Source: an uncultured Collinsella sp. (GTDB taxonomy: Bacteria > Actinomycetota > Coriobacteriia > Coriobacteriales > Coriobacteriaceae). Taken from it: a stretch of DNA of 64,000 nucleotides. The translations under genes and the position numbers were made by a program. Positions within the stretch are counted from its first letter, which is position 1; every line of letters begins with the position of its first letter. The stretch lies in contig UQIK01000003.1 of assembly GCA_900541125.1 (NCBI GenBank), positions 1 through 64,000 on the forward strand, written 5' to 3'. The notes under the pieces are model-generated. The model was not told the origin of the DNA, did not search any database, and saw only the letters and a list, made by a program, of their open reading frames with translations. Of the stretch, positions 34,288-44,200 are shown one piece after another.

Positions 34288-34839
34288 CTAGAACTTGACG
34301 GTCGGGGCCTGGCGGGCGGCCTCAGCTGCCTCGAAGCCCTGGCGCTCCTTAAACTGGAAGATGCCGGCAAAGATGACAGCCGGGAACGTCTGGATAGCGT
34401 TATTGTAGCTGAGCACGCAATCGTTGTAGCTCTGGCGTGCGTAGCTAATCTTGTTCTCGGTATCCTCGAGCGATGCCTGCAGCTGCGTAAAGTTGGTGTT
34501 TGCCTTAAGATCGGGATAGGCCTCGGCTACGGCGAAGAGCTGACGCAGCGCACCGGTCAGCACGTTGTCGGCTTCCATCTTGGCCTCGGGCGTGGTGGCC
34601 TTGACGGCGGTGTTACGCGCGCTGATCACGGCGGAGAGCGTCTCCTGCTCGTGCTTGGCGTAGCCCTTGACGGTCTCGACCAGGTTGGGGATCAGGTCGT
34701 TGCGGCGCTGCAGCTGCGTATCGATGTTCTGCCAGGCGTTATCGATGCGGTTACGCTTGGTGACCATGTTGTTGTAGATGCCGGCGATGGCGCAGACAAT
34801 CACAATGACAACAACGATGCCGATGATGACGGTAATCAT
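34288..34839 (-). CDS. lemA: LemA family membrane protein
   Basis: A 183-residue protein with one N-terminal membrane helix (about 2-22, MITVIIGIVVVIVIVCAIAG) and a cytoplasmic or exterior four-helix bundle. The helix bundle starts IYNNMVTKRNRIDNAWQNID, the family signature, with NDLIPNLVETVKGYAKHE after it. GGAG precedes the ATG at 34839. LemA genes often sit beside TPM-domain or HtpX genes, but here the gene is alone. Its role is unknown in general; it is usually linked to envelope stress or membrane protein quality. Confidence 0.92.
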   Translation of the reverse strand: MITVIIGIVVVIVIVCAIAGIYNNMVTKRNRIDNAWQNIDTQLQRRNDLIPNLVETVKGYAKHEQETLSAVISARNTAVKATTPEAKMEADNVLTGALRQLFAVAEAYPDLKANTNFTQLQASLEDTENKISYARQSYNDCVLSYNNAIQTFPAVIFAGIFQFKERQGFEAAEAARQAPTVKF

Positions 34840-35038
34840 GATGTCTCCGTTTCGAATGGCCGCGGCGGCATGCGCCAGCTGCCGTTGGTATAACGCTACT
34901 AGTATACCCGCAACGTTTTGCCGTGCCGAACTTTCCGGCAAGCGTTATGTTTTCGGCGGGGTCGGCACCGGGGCAAAGCGCGCGAGGTACAGGTGTAAGA
35001 TATGCGACAGATTGACGAGTGTTGTCTTTGCCCTGAGG

Positions 35039-35635
35039 ATGGCGATACCAGTGGACCTTCGCATTAAGAAAACCTACCGCGCCCTGTTCGATGCCTTCAC
35101 CGAGCTTCTCGAGGAGCATCGTTTTGAGGACCTGACGGTTGCCATGCTGTGCGACCGCGCCATGATTCGCCGCACGACGTTCTACAAGCACTTTCGCGAC
35201 AAGAACGATTACTTTGCCTTTTATATCGATGAGCTCATGTCGGGCTTGCCGCAAAAACAGCCCGATGAGGCCGGCGCGGTGTCTGCCGAGGACGTGCACG
35301 CGCTTCGGCACGCGATTTTGGACGATGCCATGGATTTGATTCTTGCGCACGAGCAGCTCATGGATAACATTTTGGCAAGCAGCATGTCGGGCATGTTGAC
35401 CAACGTTATTTGCGACCGCATTGCCCGCTCCATCCGCGAGCGTGTGATGAACGTGCTTGCCGAGGATGCCCTGGCCCCCGTGTCACTTGAGACGACGTCT
35501 GAGTTTGTCGCCGGCGGTATTATTCGACTTTTCACGATATGGTGGGAATCGGGCCACGATCTTGAACGTCGACCTGAGATAGCCGACGTGGTCGATGCGC
35601 TGTTTGAGCGGACCATGACACCGGTGAATCACTAA
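35039..35635 (+). CDS. TetR/AcrR-family transcriptional regulator
   Basis: A 198-residue regulator. The N-terminal helix-turn-helix (about 8-60) includes LTVAMLCDRAMIRRTTFYKHF. The remainder is an all-helical ligand domain ending with FTIWWESGHDLERRPEIADVV, like the TetR_C group found in YcdC and DhaS relatives. The ATG at 35039 directly follows GAGG, so the GTG 12 bases later is a possible alternative start. The gene stops two bases before the 3' end of a convergent tRNA gene. The target is unknown. Confidence 0.82.
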   Translation: MAIPVDLRIKKTYRALFDAFTELLEEHRFEDLTVAMLCDRAMIRRTTFYKHFRDKNDYFAFYIDELMSGLPQKQPDEAGAVSAEDVHALRHAILDDAMDLILAHEQLMDNILASSMSGMLTNVICDRIARSIRERVMNVLAEDALAPVSLETTSEFVAGGIIRLFTIWWESGHDLERRPEIADVVDALFERTMTPVNH

Positions 35636-35637
35636 AG

Positions 35638-35727
35638 TGGCGGAGAGAGGGGGATTCGAACCCCCGGAACGCTCTCGCGCTCAACGGTTTTCAAGACCGC
35701 CGCATTCAACCGCTCTGCCATCTCTCC
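35638..35727 (-). tRNA. tRNA-Ser (UGA anticodon)
   Basis: A complete class II tRNA of 90 bases including an encoded CCA. The acceptor stem is GGAGAGA/TCTCTCC, the anticodon loop is CTTGAAA (anticodon TGA, from 35691-35693 on the reverse strand), and the T-arm is GGGGGTTCGAATCCCCC. The long variable arm fits serine. It reads UCA and related codons. Confidence 0.95.
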
Positions 35728-35778
35728 GTGAGTCGTAATGATAGCATCGTTTTGAATTTGCAACAGGGAAGGCGAACG

Positions 35779-37560
35779 ATGACGATCACCGAAATCGACG
35801 AGAAGTTCATGCGCGAGGCGTTGGCGGAGGCTCGCGCCGCCGCTGCGGTGGGCGAGGTACCGATTGGTGCCGTGGTAGTGCGCGCGGGTGAGATTGTCGC
35901 GCGGGCGCATAATCGTCGCGAGCTCGATCAGGATCCTTCGGCTCATGCAGAGTTCGCGGCCCTGTGCGCTGCCGCTCGGTCGCTCGGTCGCTGGCGCCTT
36001 TCCGACTGTACGGTCTATGTGACGTTGGAACCCTGCTGCATGTGCGCAGGCCTTATGGTTAACGCGCGCGTGGGGCGCTGCGTGTATGGCGCGAGCGACG
36101 CCAAGGCGGGCGCGTTGGGATCCCTATACGATTTGAATGCCGACTCGCGCCTGAATCATCGGTTTAACGTGACGGCTGGGGTCCTGGCGGATGAATGCCG
36201 CGAGCTGCTGAGTAACTATTTTGGCGGTCTGCGCGGAGCGGGCGGCGCTGATTGCGGTTGTGGGGCCGATCTTGAAGCACACGCCGCTCACGCCGCAGCG
36301 CTTGCAGGTGTCGGTGAGGATGCTGGCACGGCGGTTGACTTTGGTCCTGCGTGCCGCCGGCCCCGCCGTGTGCTGCTGGCGATCGACTCCTTTAAGGGCA
36401 GCGTTTCGAGTGCGCAGGCGGAGGCGGCGGTTGCCGAAGGCGTGTGCCGCGTTTGGCCCGATGCCGAGGTGTGCACATTGCCGCTGGCGGATGGCGGTGA
36501 GGGGACGCTCGATGCCGTTGCCGCGTGCGGCGGTGAGATTGTGACCTGCGAGGTTGCGGGACCCTTGGGCGACCGCGTGCCTGCCCGGATGCTGGTGGAC
36601 GGCGAGCATGAGTCGGCTGTAATTGAGATGGCCGAGGCGGCCGGCATTGGGTATTCGCCTTGCACGGAGTCGTCGGCGCAGGCTGCTACAACCTATGGCG
36701 TGGGCGAGCTTATGCTTCGCGCAGTTCGCACGGGCGCAAGGACACTCTATATTGGTCTGGGCGGCAGTGCCACCAACGACGGTGGCGCCGGCATGCTGCA
36801 GGCGCTGGGCGCGCGTGTGGTCGATGATCGGGGCTGCGATGTCGCCCCCGGTCTTGCCGGCCTTGAGCAGGTGGCGAGCGTTGATTTGGCGCCAGCGCTG
36901 CAGGCTTTGGGTGGCTCTCGTATCGTTGTGCTTTCGGATGTCGAGAATCCGCTCGTGGGGCGTCGAGGCGCACTGGCGGTGTTTGGCGGGCAGAAGGGCC
37001 TGCCGACGGATGATGCCGAGGCGCTGAGCAGGTACGACAGCTGGATGGTCGGCTACGGTCGCTTGCTCGATGCGGCGATTGCCAGAGCTCGAGCCCAGGG
37101 GTTGTTGCGCACACCCGAGGGCGCACGGACATTTGGCTCGGTGCTCGGCGTGCCTGGAGCGGGCGCTGCCGGTGGCTTGGGCGCGGCGTTGCTGGCGCTC
37201 GGCGCGGAGCTACGCTCGGGCGTGGAGACGGTGCTCGATCTGATTGGCTTTGATGAGCGCGTGTGCGATGTCGACCTGGTCATAACGGGCGAGGGCAATA
37301 TGGATGAACAGTCCGCCGCTGGAAAGGCGCCGGTGGGTGTGGCTCGCCGCGCCAAGCGATATGGCAAACCGGTGGTCGCCGTCGTGGGTGGTCGCGCCGT
37401 CAATCTGGATGCGGTATGTGAGCAGGGTATTGACTTGGTTTTGCCGATTTGCCGCAAGCCCATGCCCCTCGACCAGGCGCTCGGTGCGCAAGAAGCCACA
37501 ACCAACCTCATCTGCGCCGGCGAAGCGGCCGCCCAAGCCTATGACCTCGCTCGTCTCTAA
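35779..37560 (+). CDS. fused tRNA adenosine(34) deaminase - glycerate kinase
   Basis: A 593-residue two-domain protein. Residues 1-150 are a complete TadA deaminase: the zinc and proton-shuttle motif HAE at 56-58 and PCCMC at 85-89, with the ADAR-like end. It makes inosine at position 34 of tRNA. A linker rich in Ala, Gly and Cys (151-194) leads to a full type 2 glycerate kinase (about 196-593; LLAIDSFKGSVSSAQAE, LPLADGGEGT, GLGGSATNDGGAG, ITGEGNMDEQSAAGKAP). No stop, frameshift or new ribosome binding site separates them. The ATG at 35779 has GGGAAGG upstream. The two activities have no known link, so the fusion may be translational bookkeeping or is cleaved. Confidence 0.88.
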   Translation: MTITEIDEKFMREALAEARAAAAVGEVPIGAVVVRAGEIVARAHNRRELDQDPSAHAEFAALCAAARSLGRWRLSDCTVYVTLEPCCMCAGLMVNARVGRCVYGASDAKAGALGSLYDLNADSRLNHRFNVTAGVLADECRELLSNYFGGLRGAGGADCGCGADLEAHAAHAAALAGVGEDAGTAVDFGPACRRPRRVLLAIDSFKGSVSSAQAEAAVAEGVCRVWPDAEVCTLPLADGGEGTLDAVAACGGEIVTCEVAGPLGDRVPARMLVDGEHESAVIEMAEAAGIGYSPCTESSAQAATTYGVGELMLRAVRTGARTLYIGLGGSATNDGGAGMLQALGARVVDDRGCDVAPGLAGLEQVASVDLAPALQALGGSRIVVLSDVENPLVGRRGALAVFGGQKGLPTDDAEALSRYDSWMVGYGRLLDAAIARARAQGLLRTPEGARTFGSVLGVPGAGAAGGLGAALLALGAELRSGVETVLDLIGFDERVCDVDLVITGEGNMDEQSAAGKAPVGVARRAKRYGKPVVAVVGGRAVNLDAVCEQGIDLVLPICRKPMPLDQALGAQEATTNLICAGEAAAQAYDLARL

Positions 37561-37575
37561 GGCCTATCTCCCTAT

Positions 37576-37644
37576 AAGTTGCGGTGGAATACGGAGTGTT
37601 TTTGCCTTTAAGGGGCTAATTCAGCCCGTATTCCACCGCAACTT
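37576..37644. repeat. inverted repeat with perfect 19-bp arms
   Basis: AAGTTGCGGTGGAATACGG (37576-37594) and its complement (37626-37644) flank 31 bases that include GCCTTTAAGGGGC. CACCGCAACTT also appears alone near 15293. It may terminate the fusion gene but has no T tract. Confidence 0.75.
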
Positions 37645-37877
37645 CGAGAATGGCCATTCGAGGTTGGTTGCCTTGGGTCTTGGGTCGGACCGTTTGCCAC
37701 GAAATGCGGCCATCTGCTACGTTAAACCGGCCACCCTCGACCATCCCGGAATTTGCAAAAACAAAACCGCAGGTAGAGAGCTTGCCGATTTTCGAAAAAG
37801 CACGCTATGGTTGACCTCTGTGACCAAAACGTAGTAGATAGGTCCTTTTCGTGGCGCAGCGTCAGACCAGTCTTTTT

Positions 37878-37941
37878 GGGACGGGGCTATTTTGACTACA
37901 TGCCGATCTGATTGCCCAAGTAGTCAAAATAGCCCTGTCCC
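37878..37941. repeat. inverted repeat with 22-bp arms, GGGACGGGGC family
   Basis: Positions 37878-37899 and 37920-37941 are inverted copies with one mismatch. The right arm and flank, AAAATAGCCCTGTCCC then AAATTAGCTAC, match the palindrome at 25207-25245. The gap 37645-38110 otherwise holds no gene. Confidence 0.75.
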
Positions 37942-38110
37942 AAATTAGCTACTTTGTGGGGCTGTGGGGGATAAAGATCGCCGGTCGATTTGTCCTACTG
38001 GGGTATGTCGACGGCGCGAGTGGTTCGATTTTGAGCCTGAGTGGCAACCCGAGGCGAAATTTCGGGTCACCCAAATTGCTACAATTTTAAGCATATAGCG
38101 ATGTCCTGCC

Positions 38111-38141
38111 TTGCGTTTCTGCGCGGGGGGGGGCGTATATT
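38111..38141 (+). promoter_or_regulatory. possible phase-variable promoter with nine-G tract
   Basis: Nine consecutive G (38125-38133) lie between a possible -35, TTGCGT (38111-38116), and -10, TATATT (38136-38141). The spacer is 19 bases; losing two G would give the ideal 17. The start codon of the giant surface protein is 74 bases downstream. Promoter spacers of this kind switch surface proteins in several bacteria. This is inferred, not shown. Confidence 0.4.
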
Positions 38142-38214
38142 TGCATCGATGGGGACGACGACACACATACAATGAGCTGTTTCTTGCCGTCCTCATGGAT
38201 TGGGGAGGGCCTTC

Positions 38215-41200
38215 ATGAATCGCGCGTGTGCGAGAGCTCGAGAAATGCTAAAGCCTTTTGGCAAGAAAACCAATACCGCAAAGCGTGTCCTTAGGGTTTT
38301 GGCCGTCCCGCTGGCGGCGTGTGCGCTCTTGTTTGGCGCGACGAGTGCGTCGGCCGATCAAGCGGTTCCCTTTAGCAACCACACCGTGCAGACGGTGAAT
38401 CCCACCGGCACTACGGTCAATTTGTTCGACTATTGGGTCGTGAACGGCGACAATGATAAGTCCGTCAACATAAACAACAAAAATGGCAATGACAACACCG
38501 GCATCAACAAAGGTCACCAGCTCAAGTTCAATGGCGGTGCCGGATCGGGCATTAATAAATGGACGGGAAGAAGCGGCATTGACGGCTTTGGACGTCTTCC
38601 ATTTGTGAAGAACACGCTGGTGAATGGCTATCCCGAGATCAAGGCTGGCACCTATGCTTCATACGGCACGAAAGGCGATTGCACCGATGAGTCGCTGGCC
38701 TATCTCTTTAACAACGACAGTCAGGCCAACGGCAAGCAGAATGGCAAGGCCGTTTACAACAACGTGCAAGGCCTTTTCCAGCTCAAAGATGGCTATTACG
38801 TCTACGACTCGTACGGCTCTGACGGTAACTATGGTAACTATGCCGTGTATAACCCCACGACCAAATCCTTTAACGTCTACGATAAGGCGGGCGTATATAA
38901 GGGCGATGCGAGTAGCGAAACCAATCTGGGTCAGTTCTTCCCCTTTGACTCAGCTAGCAAGGTTTTTGATGAGCAGGGCAACAGCCTCTCCCCTAAGCAG
39001 ATCATTGATGGAAGCACGAGCCTTAACCACCACTTTGGCATGTCCATGACCACGGAGTTTGTCCAGCCTAACGGTGGCAAGACCACCAAAGGCGAGGATA
39101 TGATCTTTGAGTTCTCGGGCGACGACGACGTCTGGGTGTACATCGATGGCGTACTCGTGGGCGATCTGGGTGGCATTCACGAGAAGGCGACGCTCAAGAT
39201 CAACTTCGCCACCGGCGACGTGCATGTCGGCCATGTCGACAACGCAAATGATCCCGAAACGACCATTCAAGACACCACCATCAGGGCGATGTACGAAGCC
39301 GCCGGTGCGGATGTCTCCAACTTTTCCATTAACTCCCCTAACACCTTCAGCGACAGCACCAAGCACAAGCTGAGCTTCTTCTATCTGGAGCGCGGCGCGG
39401 GCGCATCGAACATGTCGCTCAAGTTCAACCTCACCACCCTGCCGTCGTCCGAGGTCGAGAAGGTCAACCAGAACGGCGAGGCAGTCCAGGGAGCCGAGTT
39501 TGCCCTGTATCGGTCGGATGCCAACTGGAGCACGCAAGGCGAGGCCATCGCTCAAGGCACAACGGACGACAAGGGTCAGCTGGTGCTTTTGAAGTCGGAT
39601 GGCTCGGTTCTCTCGTTCGACGAAGAGCACAACACCAATCATTGCGACTACTTTGTGCTCAAAGAGATAAGCCTGCCCGAGGGATATCGCTCGAGCCTGA
39701 CCTCGTCGACCACCGCAACACCAGGTGAGCTGCACCTGCAGTACAAGCAAGCTGCGGCGAGTGGCTCGGGTGGCGTGGTGGTTGCGCCGCAAACGACGGT
39801 CAAAACGGCGGATAACAAGACATGGACGGGCAGCCGCATGTGGCTGAACGGTGGCTATCTGGCCGCCAAGGAGACCATCTCCCTGTCCAAAGAGACGATA
39901 GACAATAAGGGTAACGCCATTAGCTCGGGTACGACCTTTGCCGTCGTGCTCAAGCTCACCGGTGCGGGCGAGGACCATAAAAGCGAAGATGCATGGACGG
40001 CGGTCACAGGTAACCCGCTCGAGGGCTACAAGCTGTGCTCCGCACACGGCATTGCCGGTGCCGTCGAGGCTGCCAACTCGGCGGACACGAGCGTCTTTGC
40101 CGTCAACACCAAGGGCGATTACGAGGTGACGGTCAGGTCGCTGCCCGGCGATATCGAGAAGTACGCCGCCATGATGGAGGACAAGTCGAAGTCCGAATAT
40201 ACCGTGGCGGCGTATCACACCACGGCGTCGTCTCTGGCAGAGGCAACCACGGAGAACACCTCCATGGTTCAATACCAGTCGATAAACAGGCAGTTCTCAA
40301 CCGTGATCCACCTTACGAACGTTCAGAACCGTCTGTTTGTGCAGAAGATCGACGACCTGGGCAAGCCTGTGAACGGCGCGACGTTTGAACTGTATAAGTC
40401 CGACGACGTTACCGGCGAAAGCCCCAGCACGTATGCCATCAAGCCCAATGCCGAGCCGTATGACACCGTGCAGGCAAACGGCATGACCTATCCGTATGAC
40501 ATTGAGGGTGCTGCATGCTTCCCGCTCGATTCGACAAACCATGCACCCCTTATCAAGGGTACGTACTACCTGCGTGAGTCTGTAAGTCCAGATGGCCATG
40601 AGATCAACAACACCATCACCAAGGTAATCGTGGACGATTCGGGTGTGTATGTGGATGCCGGCGAAGAGAACGATGGCGTGCGCAGCATGAGCGGTCCGGG
40701 TTCGCTGATTGCTTCCCTGGCTCAGTTTGGCTCTCCTGACTCCATCGACAACACGCTTACGCACATTAAGGGTAAGCTGCAGAGTGCAACTGGCTTAGAT
40801 GCCAAGGGAAACCTGACATGGGGCCAGACAAGTACCGCCCAAGGCGTGACGCCTTCTCTTGCGGACAACTTGATGCATATGCGCTATGACAAGACGACGC
40901 AAGGTGCCAAGACCGTCTTGCGCTATGTCGAGGACGGTGGCGACCGCAACGGCCAGTTGGCGACCATCTTTGCCGATACGGGCATCAACCGCATGGCCCT
41001 TTATCAAGACGATGATGCCACCAATGGCACCGATCTGGGCACGCTTCAGCTCAATCATCTCTTTACCACGGCAACGGCCGTGCAGTATACCGATTGTCGC
41101 GTGGCACCTCTGCAGGTGACCAAGACGGTGACGGCAGATACAGGTCTTACTGCACCCACTAAGGATGCGAAAGGCAACGACCTGACCTTTACGTTTAAGT

Positions 41201-44200
41201 TCACCCTGCCGGAGTCCCAGAAGGGCTACGAGGCGCATGTGTTCGATGCGAGCGGCAACGCTGTGGGCAATTCCTTTAGGCTTAAGAACGGCGACACCCA
41301 CTCCATCAAGGCCGGCGAGACCATCCGCGTATACGGCCTTAAGAAGGGTGCCAGCTATAGCGTGAGCGAGCTCACTACCAAGCGCGAGGCGTCCAACGGC
41401 GACGTGCTGGCGAGTATCGTCAACACCGTGACCGGTTCCGCCGAAGAGTCGGTGCTTCCGGCTGGCTTTAGCCTCGTGAGCCGCAAAGCCGGCGGCGAGG
41501 AGCAGTCGGGAACTGGCAACACCATCGAGGGCAAGATTGTCGCGCTTGCGGGCGGACAGATTCCCGCCGATAACACGCTTGAGTTCACCAACAACTACAG
41601 CGCCAAGCCCGTAACGCTCGACGCCCAGAATAGGCTGGGCGCCAAGAAGTTGCTTGAAGGTCGCGATTGGGCCGATGGCGATTCCTTTACCGTGCAGCTT
41701 ACAGCCGACGACGGCGTCCCCATGCCCAATGGCGCCAAGAGCAAGGTGTCGACGGTCGAGCTTACCAAGAATTCCCAGACGCAAACGGTTGGCGACATCA
41801 CCTATAAGACGGCAACGTTTGGCGACATCACCTATGCCAAGCCCGGCACGTACACCTATACCATCTCGGAGGTTATCCCCGGTTCCGATGCCGGGGCAGA
41901 CGGCATAAGCTACTCCGCCGCCCGCTATAAAGCGGAGGTCGTGGTGGAGGACAACCAAGCTGGTGCTCTTGTCGTTAAGAGCGTGAAGATGACGCAGGAG
42001 CGCAACGACGCGGGCGACGACACCAAGACAGAGGTTGCCGACGCGATCTTCACCAACCGCTACGACGAGCATGAGAGGAACATCACCATCCATGCTCAAA
42101 AGAGCCTAACCGACAACGCCGGGACCTTCCTGCTTGCCCAGAATACCTTTAGCTTTACGCTTGAGGGTATGGGCGGCTATGCGGACGACGACGCAGCGTT
42201 CGACCCCAAGACGGTCGTACCGAGCATCAAGCCCCCCATGCCTCAGGGTACCGAGGGCAACACCGCGACCGTGGGCAACAACGCCGATGATGGCGCGGTG
42301 ACCTGGCCGGCGATCTCCTATACCGCCAAGCCGGATGCGGGACGCGCTTACGTTTACAAGTTCGCTGAGAATCCCGGCAGTGTTACGGGTATGACCTACG
42401 ACGGATCGGTTTATTACGCCGTAGTGCGCAACGCCGAGAAGGGTGCCGGCATCCAGACTTCGGTTGAGTACTACAAGGCCGCAGAGGACGGCTCGGTAGA
42501 GAAACTGGACAACAACGCCACACCGTCCTTTACCAATATATATAGCGTGAAGCCCACGAGCGTGACCCTGCAGGGTCAGAAGACCGTGAGCGGTCGCGAT
42601 TGGAACCAGGACGAGAGCTATACCTTTAACCTTGCCGCCGCTGCGGACGATGATGGCGCAACTAGCCTGGGTAAGACTACAAAGCAGGCGGTAACGGATG
42701 GTGTCGTTGTCATTAACACCAACCAAGCTGTCGCCAGCACGCCCGAGTCGGGACGCGTGGCATCGTTCTCCTTTGGCACCGAAGCCGCCCCGACCGTGAC
42801 GTTCAACCGCGCAGGCACCTTTAGCTTCAACATCACCGAGGATGCTGCGCAGGATGGCCAGGCGGGCATGTCCATGGACAAGCACACCGCCCGTGCGACC
42901 GTCATGGTGACCGATCTGGACGAGTCGGGCAACCATGCGGGCGAGTTGCGCGTGTCGAGCGTGACCTACGCCAACACCGGTGCCTCCGATGTGGACAAGC
43001 CCGTAACCGACAAGGCTGCCTTTACCAACGCGTACCATGCATCGGGCACCTTTGGTGGCATGACGGTGAGCAAGGCCCTTGAGGGTCGCGCCTCTATCGC
43101 GGGCCAGTTTACCTTTGCCGTGACGGGCCTTTGGTACAACGGCGTTCAGACGTCGGTCGACGGCGCCGAGGCTAGCCTGTCCAATAAGGCGGCGGAGGCC
43201 GGCGTGTCCGGTGCCGTGGTGGGCGCAAGCGGGCAAGAGAAGCTCTTTGCTCGTACGCTCACGGAGCAGGATCTGGGCCATACGTTTGCCTATCGCATTC
43301 ACGAGAACCAGCCTGCTGCGGCTGCCGGCTACGCCTATGACACCGGCTACACGGGCGATGCCATCGTGCTCGTCAAGGTTCTTGCACGCAAGAACGACCC
43401 CGCTAAGCTCTATACCGTGACGACCGTGCTCAAGGGTACGGGTGTGACGGAGCTGCTGGGCGACGGCGCCGACGCGAGCGCGCTGACGGACGAAAAGATC
43501 GTCGAGCTCAAGCAAAAACCGAATACTTACGTGCAGCAGTACGATGCAAGTGAGGTCGGCGCCACAACGCCTGCCGTCTCGTTTGTGAATCGCTATGAGG
43601 CAAGCCTCGACTATGGCGCTGCTGGCGGTCTGCAGATTGAGAAGACGTTGACGTATCCCAAGGACGCGACCATTTTTGGCTCGCCTAAGAGCACGTTCCG
43701 TTATATCGTCAAGCCTGCTGACGAGACATCTGCCAGCAAGGTCGGCATTTCCACGGACGGCAGGGTCTTTGAGACCGCAAATGTCGAGGCCGACGCCCCC
43801 AAGACCGTGAGTTTGGTACCTGCGAGCGGGCTGACCTTCACTCAGGATGATGCCGGCAAGACGTTCACCTATACGGTGAGCGAGATTGACGACAAGGCGA
43901 CGGGCTATACGTACGACAAGACGGTCCATACGGTTAGGGCCGTCGTAGCGGATAACGGCGACGGCACGCTCAGGGTCACGACATCGGTAAGCAAGCAGGT
44001 CGATGGCAAGGACGAGCTCGAGGGCCAGTGGATCTATCCGTCGGGTGCAACGTCCACCGGTGTCGCGACGGTCAAATTCAAGAACACCTATACGGTCACC
44101 GAGGCGGCAACCTACACCCCGTCCGTGACGAAGGTGGTTGCCGGTGCCGATGCTCCGGGCAAGTTCACCTTTGCTATGACCGCGGCTGACGATGCTACCA

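Noticed and set aside
33765..34291. Open frames of 100-160 codons between ilvE and lemA
   Set aside because: They run through the ilvE terminator, the inverted-repeat segment and the lemA terminator, and show no conserved features.
37801..37880. A possible orphan promoter (TTGACC then TAGATA) with a small RNA in the gap after the TadA fusion
   Set aside because: The -10 match is poor and no convincing terminator or conserved structure follows, so it was not listed as a feature.
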